Source: Nymphaea colorata
Lineage: Eukaryota; Streptophyta; Magnoliopsida; Nymphaeales; Nymphaeaceae
Direction of reading: 5' to 3'
Assembly: GCF_008831285.2 (NCBI RefSeq)
Contig: NC_045145.1
Location: 4,320,723 to 4,384,722, forward strand
DNA length: 64,000 nucleotides
The notes below the pieces were generated by a model, which saw only the letters and a program-made list of their open reading frames with translations, did not search any database and had not been told where the DNA came from. Made by a program: the position numbers and the translations under genes. Of this stretch, positions 1 to 11,869 are shown one piece after another (within the stretch, counting starts at the first letter, position 1; every line of letters begins with the position of its first letter).

Positions 1-2398
1 TTTATTGTGATTAAATTGAGTAAACAGATCAATACTCATGATCTACCTTGACTAAGTATGGCTAGTAAAGAGAAGATATAAACACATATGTTGAGTCTCA
101 TGCATCTAAATAACTTGATAGTTATTTGACCATCACAATAGAAGAAGAAGAATAAGAAGAAGAAGTTTGAAAACTAGTCTATTGTGTCATAAAACTGCTT
201 ACCTGGTTTTGTACTATCAGTTATAGGAAGGGAGCCACATGTAAGCTTGTATAGGAGTAGAATGGTTTGATAGAAGCCTGGGCATTGGGACCAGTACTTG
301 ACAGGAACTCAGTACCCAAACCAACCCAAGCCCCCATCCGGCTCAAAATTGGACATGGAGCCAGCCTAATAAATAAGGGTGGATGTTATTTGACCATCAC
401 AATAGGAGAAGAAGAATAAGAAGAAGAAGTTTGAAAACTAGTCTATTGTGTCATAAAACTGCTTACTTGGTTTTGTACTATCAGTTATACGAAGGGAGCC
501 ACATGTAAGCTTGTATAGGAGTAGAATGGTTTGATAGAAGCCTGGGCATTGGGACCAGTAATTGACAGGGACTCAGTACCCAAACCAACTCAAGCCCCCA
601 TCCGGCTCAAAATTGGACATGGAGCCAGCCTAATAAATAAGGGTGGATGTTGAGGCCGAGCCCCAGACCAAATCAGAGCTCGGGCTCCGGCCTGAAATCT
701 TTCTCTAAAAAATTAATTTTATATGTTTTCTTTATAAATTATATATTTAAATTTTAAAAATAAATAAATAAATTGAGCCATGACTACTGAGATATTGTTG
801 GGCTGGCTCGGGTGGACCCAACTTGGCCTAATAATTTACATATATTTTTTCACTATAAATATGTGTTTATATATTAAATCTGTATATTTTAAAACATTTA
901 CTTTTATGAAAATTGGGTTGGCCTAAGCCAAGCCCGACTTTCGATTTAAAACTTTAAAAATTTATATGTAAATCTAAAAAGTTTTAGCTTAATGTATATG
1001 AAAAGTTTCAAAATTTTTATTTCAGCTTTTGTTAAAATTTTGAAACTATAGTTTGACCTCTACAAAAAATTTATGACTCCACCCCCACTGGCCATGACCC
1101 CATAATGTTTATTTATTTATTTTATTTTTATACAAATATAACTCATAGCTTTGTGCAACAACCAGCATTAGATGATTGTTAAAGTTATGGTGAATAGAAT
1201 GTGGGGCTTGCTGACAACAATTGTTGAGAAAACTCAATGTGCTTTCATCAAATCAATTACTATTAATCATTTGTTGCAAGGTAAGAAAGATGAGGTGGCA
1301 TACCTCAAACAAGATCCATAGCAGAGTGTCATGGAGCTTCTTTTGAAACTGAATGCTTTGGATCAGTTTCCACCTTAGATGAGTTTAAAGTATACCGCCC
1401 AACCAGTGATACAAGCGGCGTAGCTATGAATTGTAGAACATTTTTATCCCTTTTAGAAAAGTATGCAATAAATCTGCTTTCAATTTATCGCCGTATTTTG
1501 CATTCGGGTATCTCTCTTCCAGCAGATTGCAGCTGTCGATTGAAAGGCGACCACAGAAACATAATTTTTGAAAGGAACAACTTTGAAAACGATAGATAGT
1601 GGTCAGATCCCTATCTCAATTTTTTTTTTCAAATTTACATGTAAATTTTAAAAAAATTTAATTGTCTTATATGCAAATCTTGAAAAATGATATTGGGTTT
1701 CTATTAAAATTCTGACTCCACTTATACATGCACGCTGCCCTCCAAACAATATGGGAGCCTTTTCAACTCATACCGTTCACACTCCTAATCTTCATCGCAC
1801 CTTCTCCACCATAGTGTGAGTTGGAAGCAAAAAGGTAGGCCTACTCGTTTTCATGCCAACAACACCGCCACGAAAAAGGTACACTATGGTTGCCCATGAA
1901 TTTGACTGTGAAATCCAATCCCTTTGCTTCTACCTAGCGAGTTACACCATTGTTCGGAGAGACGCCTAACTTGTGTAGCCCTTGCTCTGCAACAACTTGC
2001 ACCTGCACCTGCACCTTAACATGTGTAGCCCTTACTCTACCAATACAGTGCAGCCTAAGCAGTAGCGAGCCTCCACATGTGTAGTCTGTGTGGAGCAAGC
2101 TGAATCCCAAACTCATAATACATGAAAAAAGAATAAAAAAAAAGCAGGTTTGTAGTATTTGCCCATTCTTTTATTTCAAGTATTAGACCTGAGCTTAGAG
2201 TCAGGCTCTGGGTACCAGGTACTTGACTCGATGCTCAACTTTTAACTGGTGCATGAAAATTTAATATGCCAATATTATTAATAACAATAGTAGTCTTGTT
2301 TAATAAGCAAATTTAAGGCAAAAAATAATAAAAGGACTTGAAAAAAACATTTTTTCTACTAATTAAAAAATTTCCCTTTTTCTTTCGAGTGCGTGTGT
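1..2398. other. Upstream flank of UGT-C1, no gene seen
   Basis: AT-rich noncoding flank on the 5' side of UGT-C1. The same sequence lies upstream of C2 (about 12180-14571) and, more diverged, upstream of copy A (about 19640-21560). It contains a tandem repeat near its outer end and fragments that look like old hAT-type insertions, for example the stretch near 1075-1105 whose complement reads GGGGGTGGAGTCATAAATTT. No reading frame here resembles a known protein. Confidence 0.7.
121..649 (+). repeat. Tandem duplication, 2 x about 264 bp
   Basis: The unit starting GTTATTTGACCATCAC at 121 starts again at 385. Both copies run through the same GAAGAAGAAT tract, an ACATGTAAGCTTGTATAGG block and a GGGTGGATGTT end. 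The right arm carries the same two units (13949-14459). The homologous flank of copy A (about 21140-21400) has only one. Confidence 0.85.
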
Positions 2399-2549
2399 CA
2401 CGTGTACATGGAGTTTTTTTTTTCGTAAAGAAATGACATCGTGGTTGATTTAGTCAGGTTGATTCAGCTGTTGCCGTTAGTTATATGACGGACAGAGAAT
2501 GGTAAGTTCGTAGTTACTGCACATGTTGGTGAATCTGCAATTATAAAAG
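2399..2549 (+). promoter_or_regulatory. UGT-C1 promoter: G-box and TATA box
   Basis: A G-box core CACGTG lies at 2399-2404, about 220 bp before the ATG, and TATAAAAG lies at 2542-2549, about 75 bp before it. Both are at matching positions upstream of copy A, and the G-box is also upstream of copy B. That conservation is the argument that they are real promoter elements. The gene downstream is broken, so any transcript would be non-functional. Confidence 0.55.
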
Positions 2550-2739
2550 AGAGGGACAGAAAAGGAAATAGAGAGCAGGCTTTGCTGCAGAAGAGACGTC
2601 TGCAAAGAGGACGCAGAAGAAGAATGGCTATTCCACACGCTCTGGTCATCCCTTTCTGTGGGCAAGGCCACGTATCAGCGCTCTGGCAGATCATGGTATT
2701 GTTGTTAGCTTGGTCTACACTGAGTACACACATAGACAA

Positions 2740-5427
2740 TGAAAGAAAAGATGCAAGACTAAGATTTTTAAGTGGTTCGGAGTAAAATCCTACGTCCGCT
2801 GTCTCTCACACCTATTAGGTGATGAATGTGAGGTTCCCTTAATGTGAGAATTTATACATGATTTGTTGAAGAGATTGTTAAACAATCCTTCCTTGATTTT
2901 TTTGTTTCTATAATCCTTTCTTTCTCTTTTGATAAACGGACGTTGCCACTTTTCTTGCCTAGATTCTTGCCTTTGTGATCTTGATTGATTTCTCCAGATT
3001 TAACAAGAACAGTTGCCTTTTTGCTGGATTTGTCACGATCTTCATGATTTTCTTCAATCGCCATGTGATCTTGATTGATTTCTTCCAATCTAACGAGAAC
3101 AGTTGCCTTGTTGCTGGATTTGTCTTGATTTTCTTCATTTGTTGAACTGGCATGATCTCCACAATTTCCTTCATCCGGTGGACAGCTGTAACTATCAGCA
3201 GTTTGTGCGTTTACATCCCCCTTCAATCTCGAGCGTAGGTTGTAGCAAAGATCGAGATTGTGGCCTAGAGCTGTCAACCGATGATGGGGAAGAGGCTTGG
3301 TAAACATATCAGCTAGCTGATGAGTGGTCGAAATATATTGAGTAACTAACGATCCAAGAGCCACATTTTCTCATACGAAATGAAAATCAAGCTCAATATG
3401 CTTTATCCGAGAGTGATGTGCCGTTTTGATGGTGGATTGCAGGGCGGACAGATTGTCACATAACAACAAGAGAGATTGAGAAAGAAACATTCCAAGATCT
3501 CGAAGAATAAATGTGATCCAAGTGAGCTCTGCTATTGTTGTTGCAAGGGCACGATATTCAGCTTCACAAGAAGATCTTGCAACACTGTTGTTTTTTGGAT
3601 GCCCAAGAAATACAATTGGGGCCTAGAAAAGTGCAGTAGCCAGTGGTAGAACGACGAGTGGACGGACAGCCGGCCCAATCTGCATCAGAATAAGCTCGGA
3701 TTGATAATTTTCTGGGCTTAAAGAATTGCATTCCAAGAGAGATAGTGCCCTGAATATAATGAAGAATGCGTTTCAGCAGCTGAAAATGTCGCAGGGAAGG
3801 AGCATGCATAAACTGTGACGCATAACTAACAGCATAAGTGATGTCTGGTCGAGTGAAAGTAAGATATTGCAGAGCTCCAACATGACTGCGATACAACGTA
3901 GCATTGGGATATGCTTCTTCTTCTACAGTGCTGTTGTTATAGACATTAGTAACTATTGGCATAACAGTTGATCGGCATGATTGCATCTGAGCACGTTCTA
4001 GGATGTCCATAGCATAGCGTTGCTGATTGAGAAACAGGCCGAAAGCAGTGCGTTGGACTTGAATGCCTAAGAAGTAATGTAAGTCCCCAAGATCTGTCAT
4101 AGCAAAAGTACGAGATACTTCATTCTGAAAGGATGCAAGAAAAGTTGGACTGCACCCGGTGAGAATAATATCATCCACATATAAGAAAAGAATGGTTACA
4201 GTCGATTGTTGGAGTCTCACAAATAACGAAGGATCTGCAGAGCTGGCTTGAAAATTGTGAGAGAATAAAAATTGAGCAAAGCGATCATACCAACCTCACG
4301 GGGCTTGTTTAAGACCATATAGAGCATGATTTAATTTGCAAACATGGTGAGGAAACCGAGCATCTTGGAAACCTGGAGGCTGCTCAATAAAAACAGTTTC
4401 AGTCAAATATCCATTCAGAAATGCATTTTTGACATCAAGTTGTTTAAGAGGCCAGCCATACATAAGAGCAATAGAAAGTATGATCCGAATAGTTGCTGGT
4501 TTAACAACTGGTGAGAAGGTTTCAAGAAAATTCACGCCTTCAATTTGAGTATAGCCCTGGGCCACCAGCCTTGCTTTAAGTCTTTCAATGTGGCCTTCAC
4601 TATTCAATTTTGTTTTGTAAACCCATCGGCTGCCAATAATATGCATGGAGGGGTCACGAGGTACCAAGGTCCAAGTATCATTTGCAATCAAAGCTGTCAT
4701 TTCATCTTCCATAGCATGCCTCCAGCTGGGATGTTTAAGGGCAATGGAGAAATGTTTAGGTTCAGCGGGAGCAAGGGTAGTTAATATGTATTTGGGATTG
4801 AGTTTGACAATACCATGTTGAGAACGTGTGACCATAGGGTGAGACGGTCTGGTCATGGTATTAGGTAAGGCATTAGATGGGATAGGAGGAGGAGGACTAG
4901 GTGGCGATGGTGAAGGAGGAGGTGGCGAGCTAGGAGATGGCTCTGATACAATGAAAGAAAAGATGCAAGACTAAGATTTTTAAGTGGTTCGGAGTAAAAT
5001 CCTACGTCCACTGTCTCTCACACCTATTAGGTGATGGATGTGAGGTTCCCTTAATGTGAGAATTTATACATGATTTGTTGAAGAGATTGTTAAACAATCC
5101 TTCCTTGATTTTTTTGTTTCTATAATCCTTTCTTTCTCTTTTGATAAACAGACGTTGCCACTTTTCTTGCATAGATTCTTGCTTTTGTGATCTTGATTGA
5201 TTTCTCCATATTTAACAAGAACAGTTGCCTTTTTGCTGGATTTGTCATGATCTTCATGATTTTCTTCAATCGCCGTGTGATCTTGATTGATTTCTTCCAA
5301 TCTAGCGAGAACAGTTGCCTTGTTGCTGGATTTGTCTTGATTTTGTTCATTTGTTGAACTGGCATGATCTCCACAATTTCCTTCATCCGGTGGACAGCTG
5401 TAACTATCAGCAGTTTGTGCGTTAACA
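2740..5427 (-). mobile_element. Non-autonomous Copia LTR element (left arm)
   Basis: The element lies on the minus strand. LTRs of 476 bp are at 4952-5427 (5') and 2740-3215 (3'), each starting TGTTAACG or TGTAAACG and ending CTTTCA. The target duplication GACAA is at 2735-2739 and 5428-5432. The primer-binding site next to the 5' LTR (4940-4951, TTGTATCAGAGC) is one base off the usual initiator-tRNA-Met site. The polypurine tract GAAGGGGGA abuts the 3' LTR. Only about 1.74 kb of interior remains. Compared with the full-length relative at 40831-46007, everything from just after the PBS to the end of integrase (gag, protease, most of integrase) is missing, and the join lies at a short shared CCTAGCTC-type sequence. 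Confidence 0.92.
2852..4932 (-). pseudogene. Copia pol remnant: reverse transcriptase and RNase H
   Basis: The frame begins in the proline-rich linker after integrase (PSPPSPPPP) and enters reverse transcriptase (TWTLVPRDPSMH, RLVAQGYTQIEGVNF, LDVKNAFLNGYL). The catalytic YVDD is intact within FLYVDDIILTG. RNase H follows with the SDADWAGCPSTRRSTTG and TFTRPDITYAV blocks. Damage: one TGA after GLKQAP near 4297 (an Arg-to-stop transition) and a small deletion near 3585 that shifts the frame before the SCEAEYRA motif. The frame after the RNase H end (LADMFTKPLPHH) continues through the polypurine tract into the LTR and stops at 2852. Confidence 0.85.
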
Positions 5428-5784
5428 GACAAGTGATGGCGGCACTGCCTGAAAACTTTAGCAGCGACTATGCCGGAAGAATACGGGTGGTAACCATACC
5501 CGACGGCTTATCTACAGATGACGACCGCAAAGATGTCTGCAAGGTCTTGTCCAGCTCAATGAGCGCCATTCCGAGTTTCTTGGAGGAGCTCGTACTGAAG
5601 TTCAGTGAGAAGGATGAAGAGAAGAATACGTTTGTAATTGCCGATGGTGCGATGGGTTTTCTGTTTGATGTTGCCGAGAGGCTCAACCTTCCAAGAGCTG
5701 CCGTCTCAACTGCCTCAACCTGGACACTGGCCACTCTCCTCAACATTCCATTGCTTATTGAAGATGGAGTCATCGATGAAAATG

Positions 5785-7976
5785 GTAAATGGTTACTATT
5801 CTTGACCAAATGATTTGGATGTTTGGCATGTTTATGTTTCTTTTTATGTTTCTTTTTTAGCAGTGACACAGTGCTACAAACTTTTTATGAGAAAGTCAAA
5901 CTACAGTTTCAAAATTTTTAATTTTTAAAATTGCATAATATGTCTTGGGGTGTTGCCTTTGCCACGCTTTAACTTGTATGTTAGTGGTTTCCTTTTTACA
6001 CAAAGTTGAACGATCCAAGGATTTAAAACAGGAACTGGCCACCTACCAGCCCCTTTTTCAACTATTATGCCAACCCCCTTGAGGTTGCTTGCAAACACTA
6101 TTTGAAAATTGTTTTTAAGTTGTCTTCAAGTTTAATATGTTTGGATATGATCTTCATGGTCTCAAATAATATTTGACTAATATATATATTGGAATCAACT
6201 CATGTGGATGTTTGGCTAATCATTCACCAATTAATTGTTAATTTTATTCTTGTAGATCTTATTTATGCAACAAAATTAGTCAATTGGTTTCAACAACCGA
6301 ATTTTGTTTGCTTTGAGCCATCTAGAAAACAGTTGAAATTTAAATAGCATTCATAAAGAGTTGATCATGCATGTCTAGAATATGATTTTCTCGGATCCGC
6401 CATAATAGGAACCTTCTCATGTCTAGGTGCTTCAATTGACATATCCGGTTTGGGTCGCTCCATGATATTGAGATAAATATAATTTGAATCTGAATATCCG
6501 ACCAAACGGCTTAAGAAAATCAGTTATGAAAAAGTATAGGTTAACACTTGATAAGAAATCGGTTCGGATTTTGGATATGAAATGACATCTAATCATATTT
6601 GGATTTGAAGTTAAATAAATATCCAATCAAATGTTGGATTTGGATCGGGTTTAGTTATAAATAAATAGTTTACATGCAATTTTTATACATTTTGAATCAG
6701 TTCTTAACTTGTCGTAATGCAGTTCAGATCCAGTTTAAGAGTTTGATTCAGGTATAAAATTAAAATCAAAATTCAGCTTGTTAATCCAGATTCAGACATG
6801 ATATGGACTTCTTCATTCATGTTTGAGTTTGAATTCCAATTCAAATATTTGAAGGGTTTGTGAACATCGTGAAAAGGAAAGCATGATCAGTTTAGGGTAG
6901 CGAGTTTATTACTTTCATGATCAAAGAGAGAAATAATTTCTTATGATTTCTTAACAAATTTTCTGTTTCAACGGGTATCCGCAGGAAGAATAATTTTAAG
7001 GTCAAAGGGACCTTTAACACCAAGTCTTTACATGACCAGTCGATGACTATATGTAAGAGAGGTCATGTTTAAAATCAAGCCCGTGGGTTTAACCGAGTCA
7101 TTTCTGGATATGCTCTAACTGTCATGTACATAACTGTTGTGCAACTTAATTCCGTTTTGGCCCGTTCCATTGTTGAGATCGGGTGGCATAATACTGAATC
7201 TTTGATTTCTTCCTACCATCCAAGTTTTGAGATCCAAAGGGGTTGGTTTAGTGGGATAAGCCACATAGCAGTAAAGCAAACCCAAGGATTTAATACAAGT
7301 CATGAGCTCAAACCAGGCTCTAGCTCCTGCATGCTGATCTGGGTAAAGATTCTTACGTCTTAGAGTCCAAGGAGACTTCACCTCAGAGTTTTTCACCATT
7401 GAGAATGCTAGCAAAGGCGTAGGAAGTTAAACCAGCAAAGTTCTCTGCAATCAGAAAAGAAAAAGAGAGTCCACAGCTGCCGATTTGTATCAGCAAATCC
7501 TTTACACAAGAATATTTACCAGGAATGGGTGAGTCAAAAGAATACTTTCGTTTAGAAAACTACCTCCTCTTTAGCTACTCCTAAATACTGGCAAGGATCC
7601 TACATAAATTAGTTATTAATAAATTAATGCAAGACTAAAGTACTGGTTAGTACCTTAAAATTAGTGAATTACACCAAGGCTCCACTGTTCACGTCAGGCT
7701 AGAGTCATCACTTTCCTTCCTCTCACACCCACCCTGTTTAATTGGCAGGAGAGGGAGAGAAATGAATGGAAAAAAGGTCTCCCTTGTGGTTGGCACCACG
7801 GAATATGCATGCAGCTTGCCCTCCAAGAACTTAGGGTCTTGGTATTCCTTCTATTAAAAGTCCTCTCTACGGCAAGTGTAGTGCTATATGGTGATGCAAT
7901 TGGTCTCCGTCAACCACAACAGCTTTGCAATTTCTTCTCTATCAAGCAATTGAACTTGCTTCCTCCTCCATTTTGG
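5785..7976 (+). other. UGT-C1 intron, deletion scar and 3' flank
   Basis: From the splice donor to about 6885 this matches the intron of UGT-B read in the same sense. From about 6890 to 7130 it matches the sequence after the stop codon of UGT-B (55.9-56.25 kb), including a shared block around GTTTAACCGAGTCATTT. So exon 2 and the distal intron were lost in one deletion. From 7130 to 7976 I see no recognisable gene, and this part has no counterpart in the other arm. Confidence 0.65.
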
Positions 7977-8076
7977 NNNNNNNNNNNNNNNNNNNNNNNN
8001 NNNNNNNNNNNNNNNNNNNNNNNNNNNNNNNNNNNNNNNNNNNNNNNNNNNNNNNNNNNNNNNNNNNNNNNNNNNN
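7977..8076. other. Assembly gap of exactly 100 N
   Basis: A run of 100 N, the conventional placeholder for a scaffold join of unknown length. The inverted arm begins at the very first base after it. The orientation and distance of everything on its two sides rest on scaffolding, not on contiguous sequence. Confidence 0.99.
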
Positions 8077-9173
8077 TTTCATAACTGATTTTCTTAAGCG
8101 TTTGGTCGGATATTCAGATTCAAATTATATTTATCTCAATATCATGGAGCGACCCAAACCGGATATGTCAATTGAAGCACCTAGACATGAGAAGGTTCCT
8201 ATTATGGCGGATCCGAGAAAATCATATTCTAGACATGCATGATCAACTCTTTATGAATGCTATTTAAATTTCAACTGTTTTCTAGATGGCTCAAAGCAAA
8301 CAAAATTCGGTTGTTGAAACCAATTGACTAATTTTGTTGCATAAATAAGATCTACAAGAATAAAATTAACAATTAATTGGTGAATGATTAGCCAAACATC
8401 CACATGAGTTGATTCCAATATATATATTAGTCAAATATTATTTGAGACCATGAAGATCATATCCAAACATATTAAACTTGAAGACAACTTAAAAACAATT
8501 TTCAAATAGTGTTTGCAAGCAACCTCAAGGGGGTTGGCATAATAGTTGAAAAAGGGCTGGTAGGTGGCCAGTTCCTGTTTTAAATCCTTGGATCGTTCAA
8601 CTTTGTGTAAAAAGGAAACCACTAACATACAAGTTAAAGCGTGGCAAAGGCAACACCCCAAGACATATTATGCAATTTTAAAAATTAAAAATTTTGAAAC
8701 TGTAGTTTGACTTTCTCATAAAAGTTTGTAGCACTGTGTCACTGCTAAAAAAGAAACATAAAAAGAAACATAAACATGCCAAACATCCAAATCATTTGGT
8801 CAAGAATAGTAACCATTTACCATTTTCATCGATGACTCCATCTTCAATAAGCATTGGAATGTTGAGGAGAGTGGCCAGTGTCCAGGTTGAGGCAGTTGAG
8901 ACGGCAGCTCTTGGAAGGTTGAGCCTCTCGGCAACATCAAACAGAAAACCCATCGCACCATCGGCAATTACAAACGTATTCTTCTCTTCATTCTCACTGA
9001 ACTTCAGTACGAGCTCCTCCAAGAAACTCGGAATGGCGCTCATTGAGCTGGACAAGACCTTGCAGACATCTTTGCGGTCGTCATCTGTAGATAAGCCGTC
9101 GGGTATGGTTACAGCCGTATTCTTCCGGCATAGTCGCTGCTAAAGTTTTCAGGCAGTGCCGCCATCACTTGTC

Positions 9174-11850
9174 TGTTAACGCACAAACTGCTGATAGTTA
9201 CAGCTGTCCACCGGATGAAGGAAATTGTGGAGATCATGCCAGTTCAACAAATGAACAAAATCAAGACAAATCCAGCAACAAGGCAACTGTTCTCGCTAGA
9301 TTGGAAGAAATCAATCAAGATCACACGGCGATTGAAGAAAATCATGAAGATCGTGACAAATCCAGCAAAAAGGCAACTGTTCTTGTTAAATATGGAGAAA
9401 TCAATCAAGATCACAAAAGCAAGAATCTAGGCAGAAAAGTGGCAACGTCTGTTTACAAAAGAGAAAGAAAGGATTATAGAAACAAAAAATCAGGAAGGAT
9501 TGTTTAACAATCTCTTCAACAAATCATGTATAAATTCTCACATTAGGGAACCTCAATCCATCACCTAATAGGTGTGAGAGACAGTGGGCGTAGGATTTTA
9601 CTCCGAACCACTTAAAATCTTAGTCTTACATCTTTTCTTCATTGTATCAGAGCCATCTCCTAGCTCGCCACCTCCTCCTTCACCATCGCCACCTAGTCCT
9701 CCTCCTCCTATCCCATCTAATGCCTTACCTAATACCATGACCAGACCGTCTCACCCTATGGTCACACGTTCTCAACATGGTATTGTCAAACTCAATCCCA
9801 TATACATATTAACTACCCTTGCTCCCGCTGAACCTAAACATTTCTCCATTGCCCTTAAACATCCCAGCTGGAGGCATGCTATGGAAGATGAAATGACAGC
9901 TTTGATTGCAAATGATACTTGGACCTTGGTACCTCGTGACCCCTCCATGCATATTATTGGCAGCCGATGGGTTTACAAAACAAAATTGAATAGTGAAGGC
10001 CACATTGAAAGACTTAAAGCAAGGCTGGTGGCCCAGGGCTATACTCAAATTGAAGGCGTGAATTTTCTTGAAACCTTCTCACCAGTTGTTAAACCAGCAA
10101 CTATTCGGATCATACTTTCTATTGCTCTTATGTATGGCTGGCCTCTTAAACAACTTGATGTCAAAAATGCATTTCTGAATGGATATTTGACTGAACTGTT
10201 TTTATTGAGCAGCTCCAGGTTTCCAAGATGCTCGGTTTCCTCACCATGTTTGCAAATTAAATCGTGCTCTATATGGTCTTAAACAAGCCCCGTGAGGTTG
10301 GTATGATCGCTTTGCTCAATTTTTATTCTCTCACAATTTTCAAGCCAGCTCTGCAGATCCTTCGTTATTTGTGAGACTCCAACAATCGACTGTAACCATT
10401 CTTTTCTTATATGTGGATGATATCATTCTCACCGGGTGCAGTCCAACTTTTCTTGCATCCTTTCAGAATGAAGTATCTCGTACTTTTGCTATGACAGATC
10501 TTGGGGACTTACATTACTTCTTAGGCATTCAAGTCCAACGCACTGCTTTCGGCCTGTTTCTCAATCAGCAACGCTATGCTATGGACATCCTAGAACGTGC
10601 TCAGATGCAATCATGCCGATCAACTGTTATGCCAATAGTTACTAATGTCTATAACAACAGCACTGTAGAAGAAGAAGCATATCCCAATGCTACGTTGTAT
10701 CGCAGTCTTGTTGGAGCTCTGCAATATCTTACTTTCACTCGACCAGACATCACTTATGCTGTTAGTTATGCGTCACAGTTTATGCACGCTCCTTCCCTGC
10801 GACATTTTCAGCTGCTGAAACGCATTCTTCATTATATTCAGGGCACTATCTCTCTTGGAATGCAATTCTTTAAGCCCAGAAAATTATCAATCCGAGCTTA
10901 TTCTGATGCAGATTGGGCCGGCTGTCCGTCCACTCGTCGTTCTACCACTGGCTACTGCACTTTTCTAGGCCCCAATTGTATTTCTTGGGCATCCAAAAAA
11001 CAACAGTGTTGCAAGATCTTCTTGTGAAGCTGAATATCGTGCCCTTGCAACAACAACAGCAGAGCTCACTTGGATCACATTTATTCTTCGAGATCTTGGA
11101 ATGTTTCTTTCTCAATCTCCCTTGTTGTTATGTGACAATCTGTCTGCCCTGCAATCCACCATCAAAACGGCACATCACTCTCGGATGAAGCATATTGAGC
11201 TTGATTTTCATTTCGTACGAGAAAAGGTGGCTCTTGGATCATTAGTTACTCAATATATTTCGACCACTCATCAGCTAGCTGATATGTTTACCAAGCCTCT
11301 TCCCCATCATCGGTTGACAGCTCTAGGCCACAATCTCGATCTTTGCTACAACCTACGCTCGAGATTGAAGGGGGATGTAAACGCACAAACTGCTGATAGT
11401 TACAGCTGTCCACCGGATGAAGGAAATTGTGGAGATCATGCCAGTTCAACAAATGAAGAAAATCAAGACAAATCCAGCAACAAGGCAACTGTTCTCCCTA
11501 GATTGGAAGAAATCAATCAAGATCACATGGCGATTGAAGAAAATCATGAAGATCGTGACAAATCCAGCAAAAAGGCAACTGTTCTTGTTAAATCTGGAGA
11601 AATCAATCAAGATCACAAAGGCAAGAATCTAGGCAAGAAAGTGGCAACGTCCGTTTATCAAAAGAGAAAGAAAGGATTATAGAAACAAAAAAATCAAGGA
11701 AGGATTGTTTAACAATCTCTTCAACAAATCATGTATAAATTCTCACATTAAGGGAACCTCACATTCATCACCTAATAGGTGTGAGAGACAGCGGACGTAG
11801 GATTTTACTCCGAACCACTTAAAAATCTTAGTCTTGCATCTTTTCTTTCA
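9174..11850 (+). mobile_element. Non-autonomous Copia LTR element (right arm)
   Basis: The same insertion as in the left arm, here on the plus strand: 5' LTR 9174-9641 (468 bp), PBS TTGTATCAGAGC at 9642-9653, polypurine tract just before 11376, 3' LTR 11376-11850 (475 bp), target duplication TTGTC at 9169-9173 and 11851-11855. The interior again lacks gag, protease and most of integrase. The reverse transcriptase segment has additional small deletions near 10194 and 10215 that break the frame after NGYLTE. Confidence 0.92.
9590..11682 (+). pseudogene. Copia pol remnant: reverse transcriptase and RNase H
   Basis: Proline-rich linker, then the reverse transcriptase N-terminal half (to about 10190), then the YVDD-containing half (10371 onward) and RNase H (SDADWAGC near 10900). 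Frameshifts lie near 10194 and 11005, and a TGA follows GLKQAP near 10290. The catalytic YVDD and RNase H motifs are still readable. The C-terminal frame (11101-11682) passes through the polypurine tract at 11365-11375 into the 3' LTR. A one-base loss near 11635 changes the last codons relative to the left arm. Confidence 0.8.
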
Positions 11851-11869
11851 TTGTCTATGTGTGTACTCA

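Larger units (their letters stand above)
2624..5784 (+). pseudogene. UGT-C1: glycosyltransferase pseudogene, exon 1 only, split by Copia
   Basis: Family-1 UDP-glycosyltransferase relic. The start ATG at 2624 opens MAIPHALVIPF and the acceptor-binding region GQGHV with the catalytic His. About 20 bp are then missing relative to copy A (the MELSHHL segment), which shifts the frame. A Copia element interrupts the exon at 2740-5427 between two GACAA copies. Exon 1 resumes at 5433 and is open through the conserved FVIADGAMGF (catalytic Asp) to DEN, ending at 5784 before an intact donor GGTAAAT. The intron that follows matches copy B. Exon 2, with the PSPG sugar-donor box, is absent: near 6885 the sequence passes from intron directly to the region after the stop codon of copy B. 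It cannot make an enzyme. Confidence 0.9.
1..6532 (+). repeat. Left arm of a large inverted repeat
   Basis: Reading this segment on the minus strand reproduces 8077-14571 almost base for base, including UGT exon 1, the Copia insertion and the upstream flank. The outer end matches at position 1, so the arm may continue left of the window. The inner end of the match is near 6532, opposite the first base after the N gap. The arms differ by scattered substitutions and small indels, so they are not an exact copy. They may be two haplotypes joined in the wrong orientation, or a true palindromic duplication. Confidence 0.9.

Noticed and set aside
7115-7414. 99-codon frame on the minus strand next to the gap
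   Set aside because: No family motif, no promoter or splice context, and an overlapping frame of similar length on the other strand.
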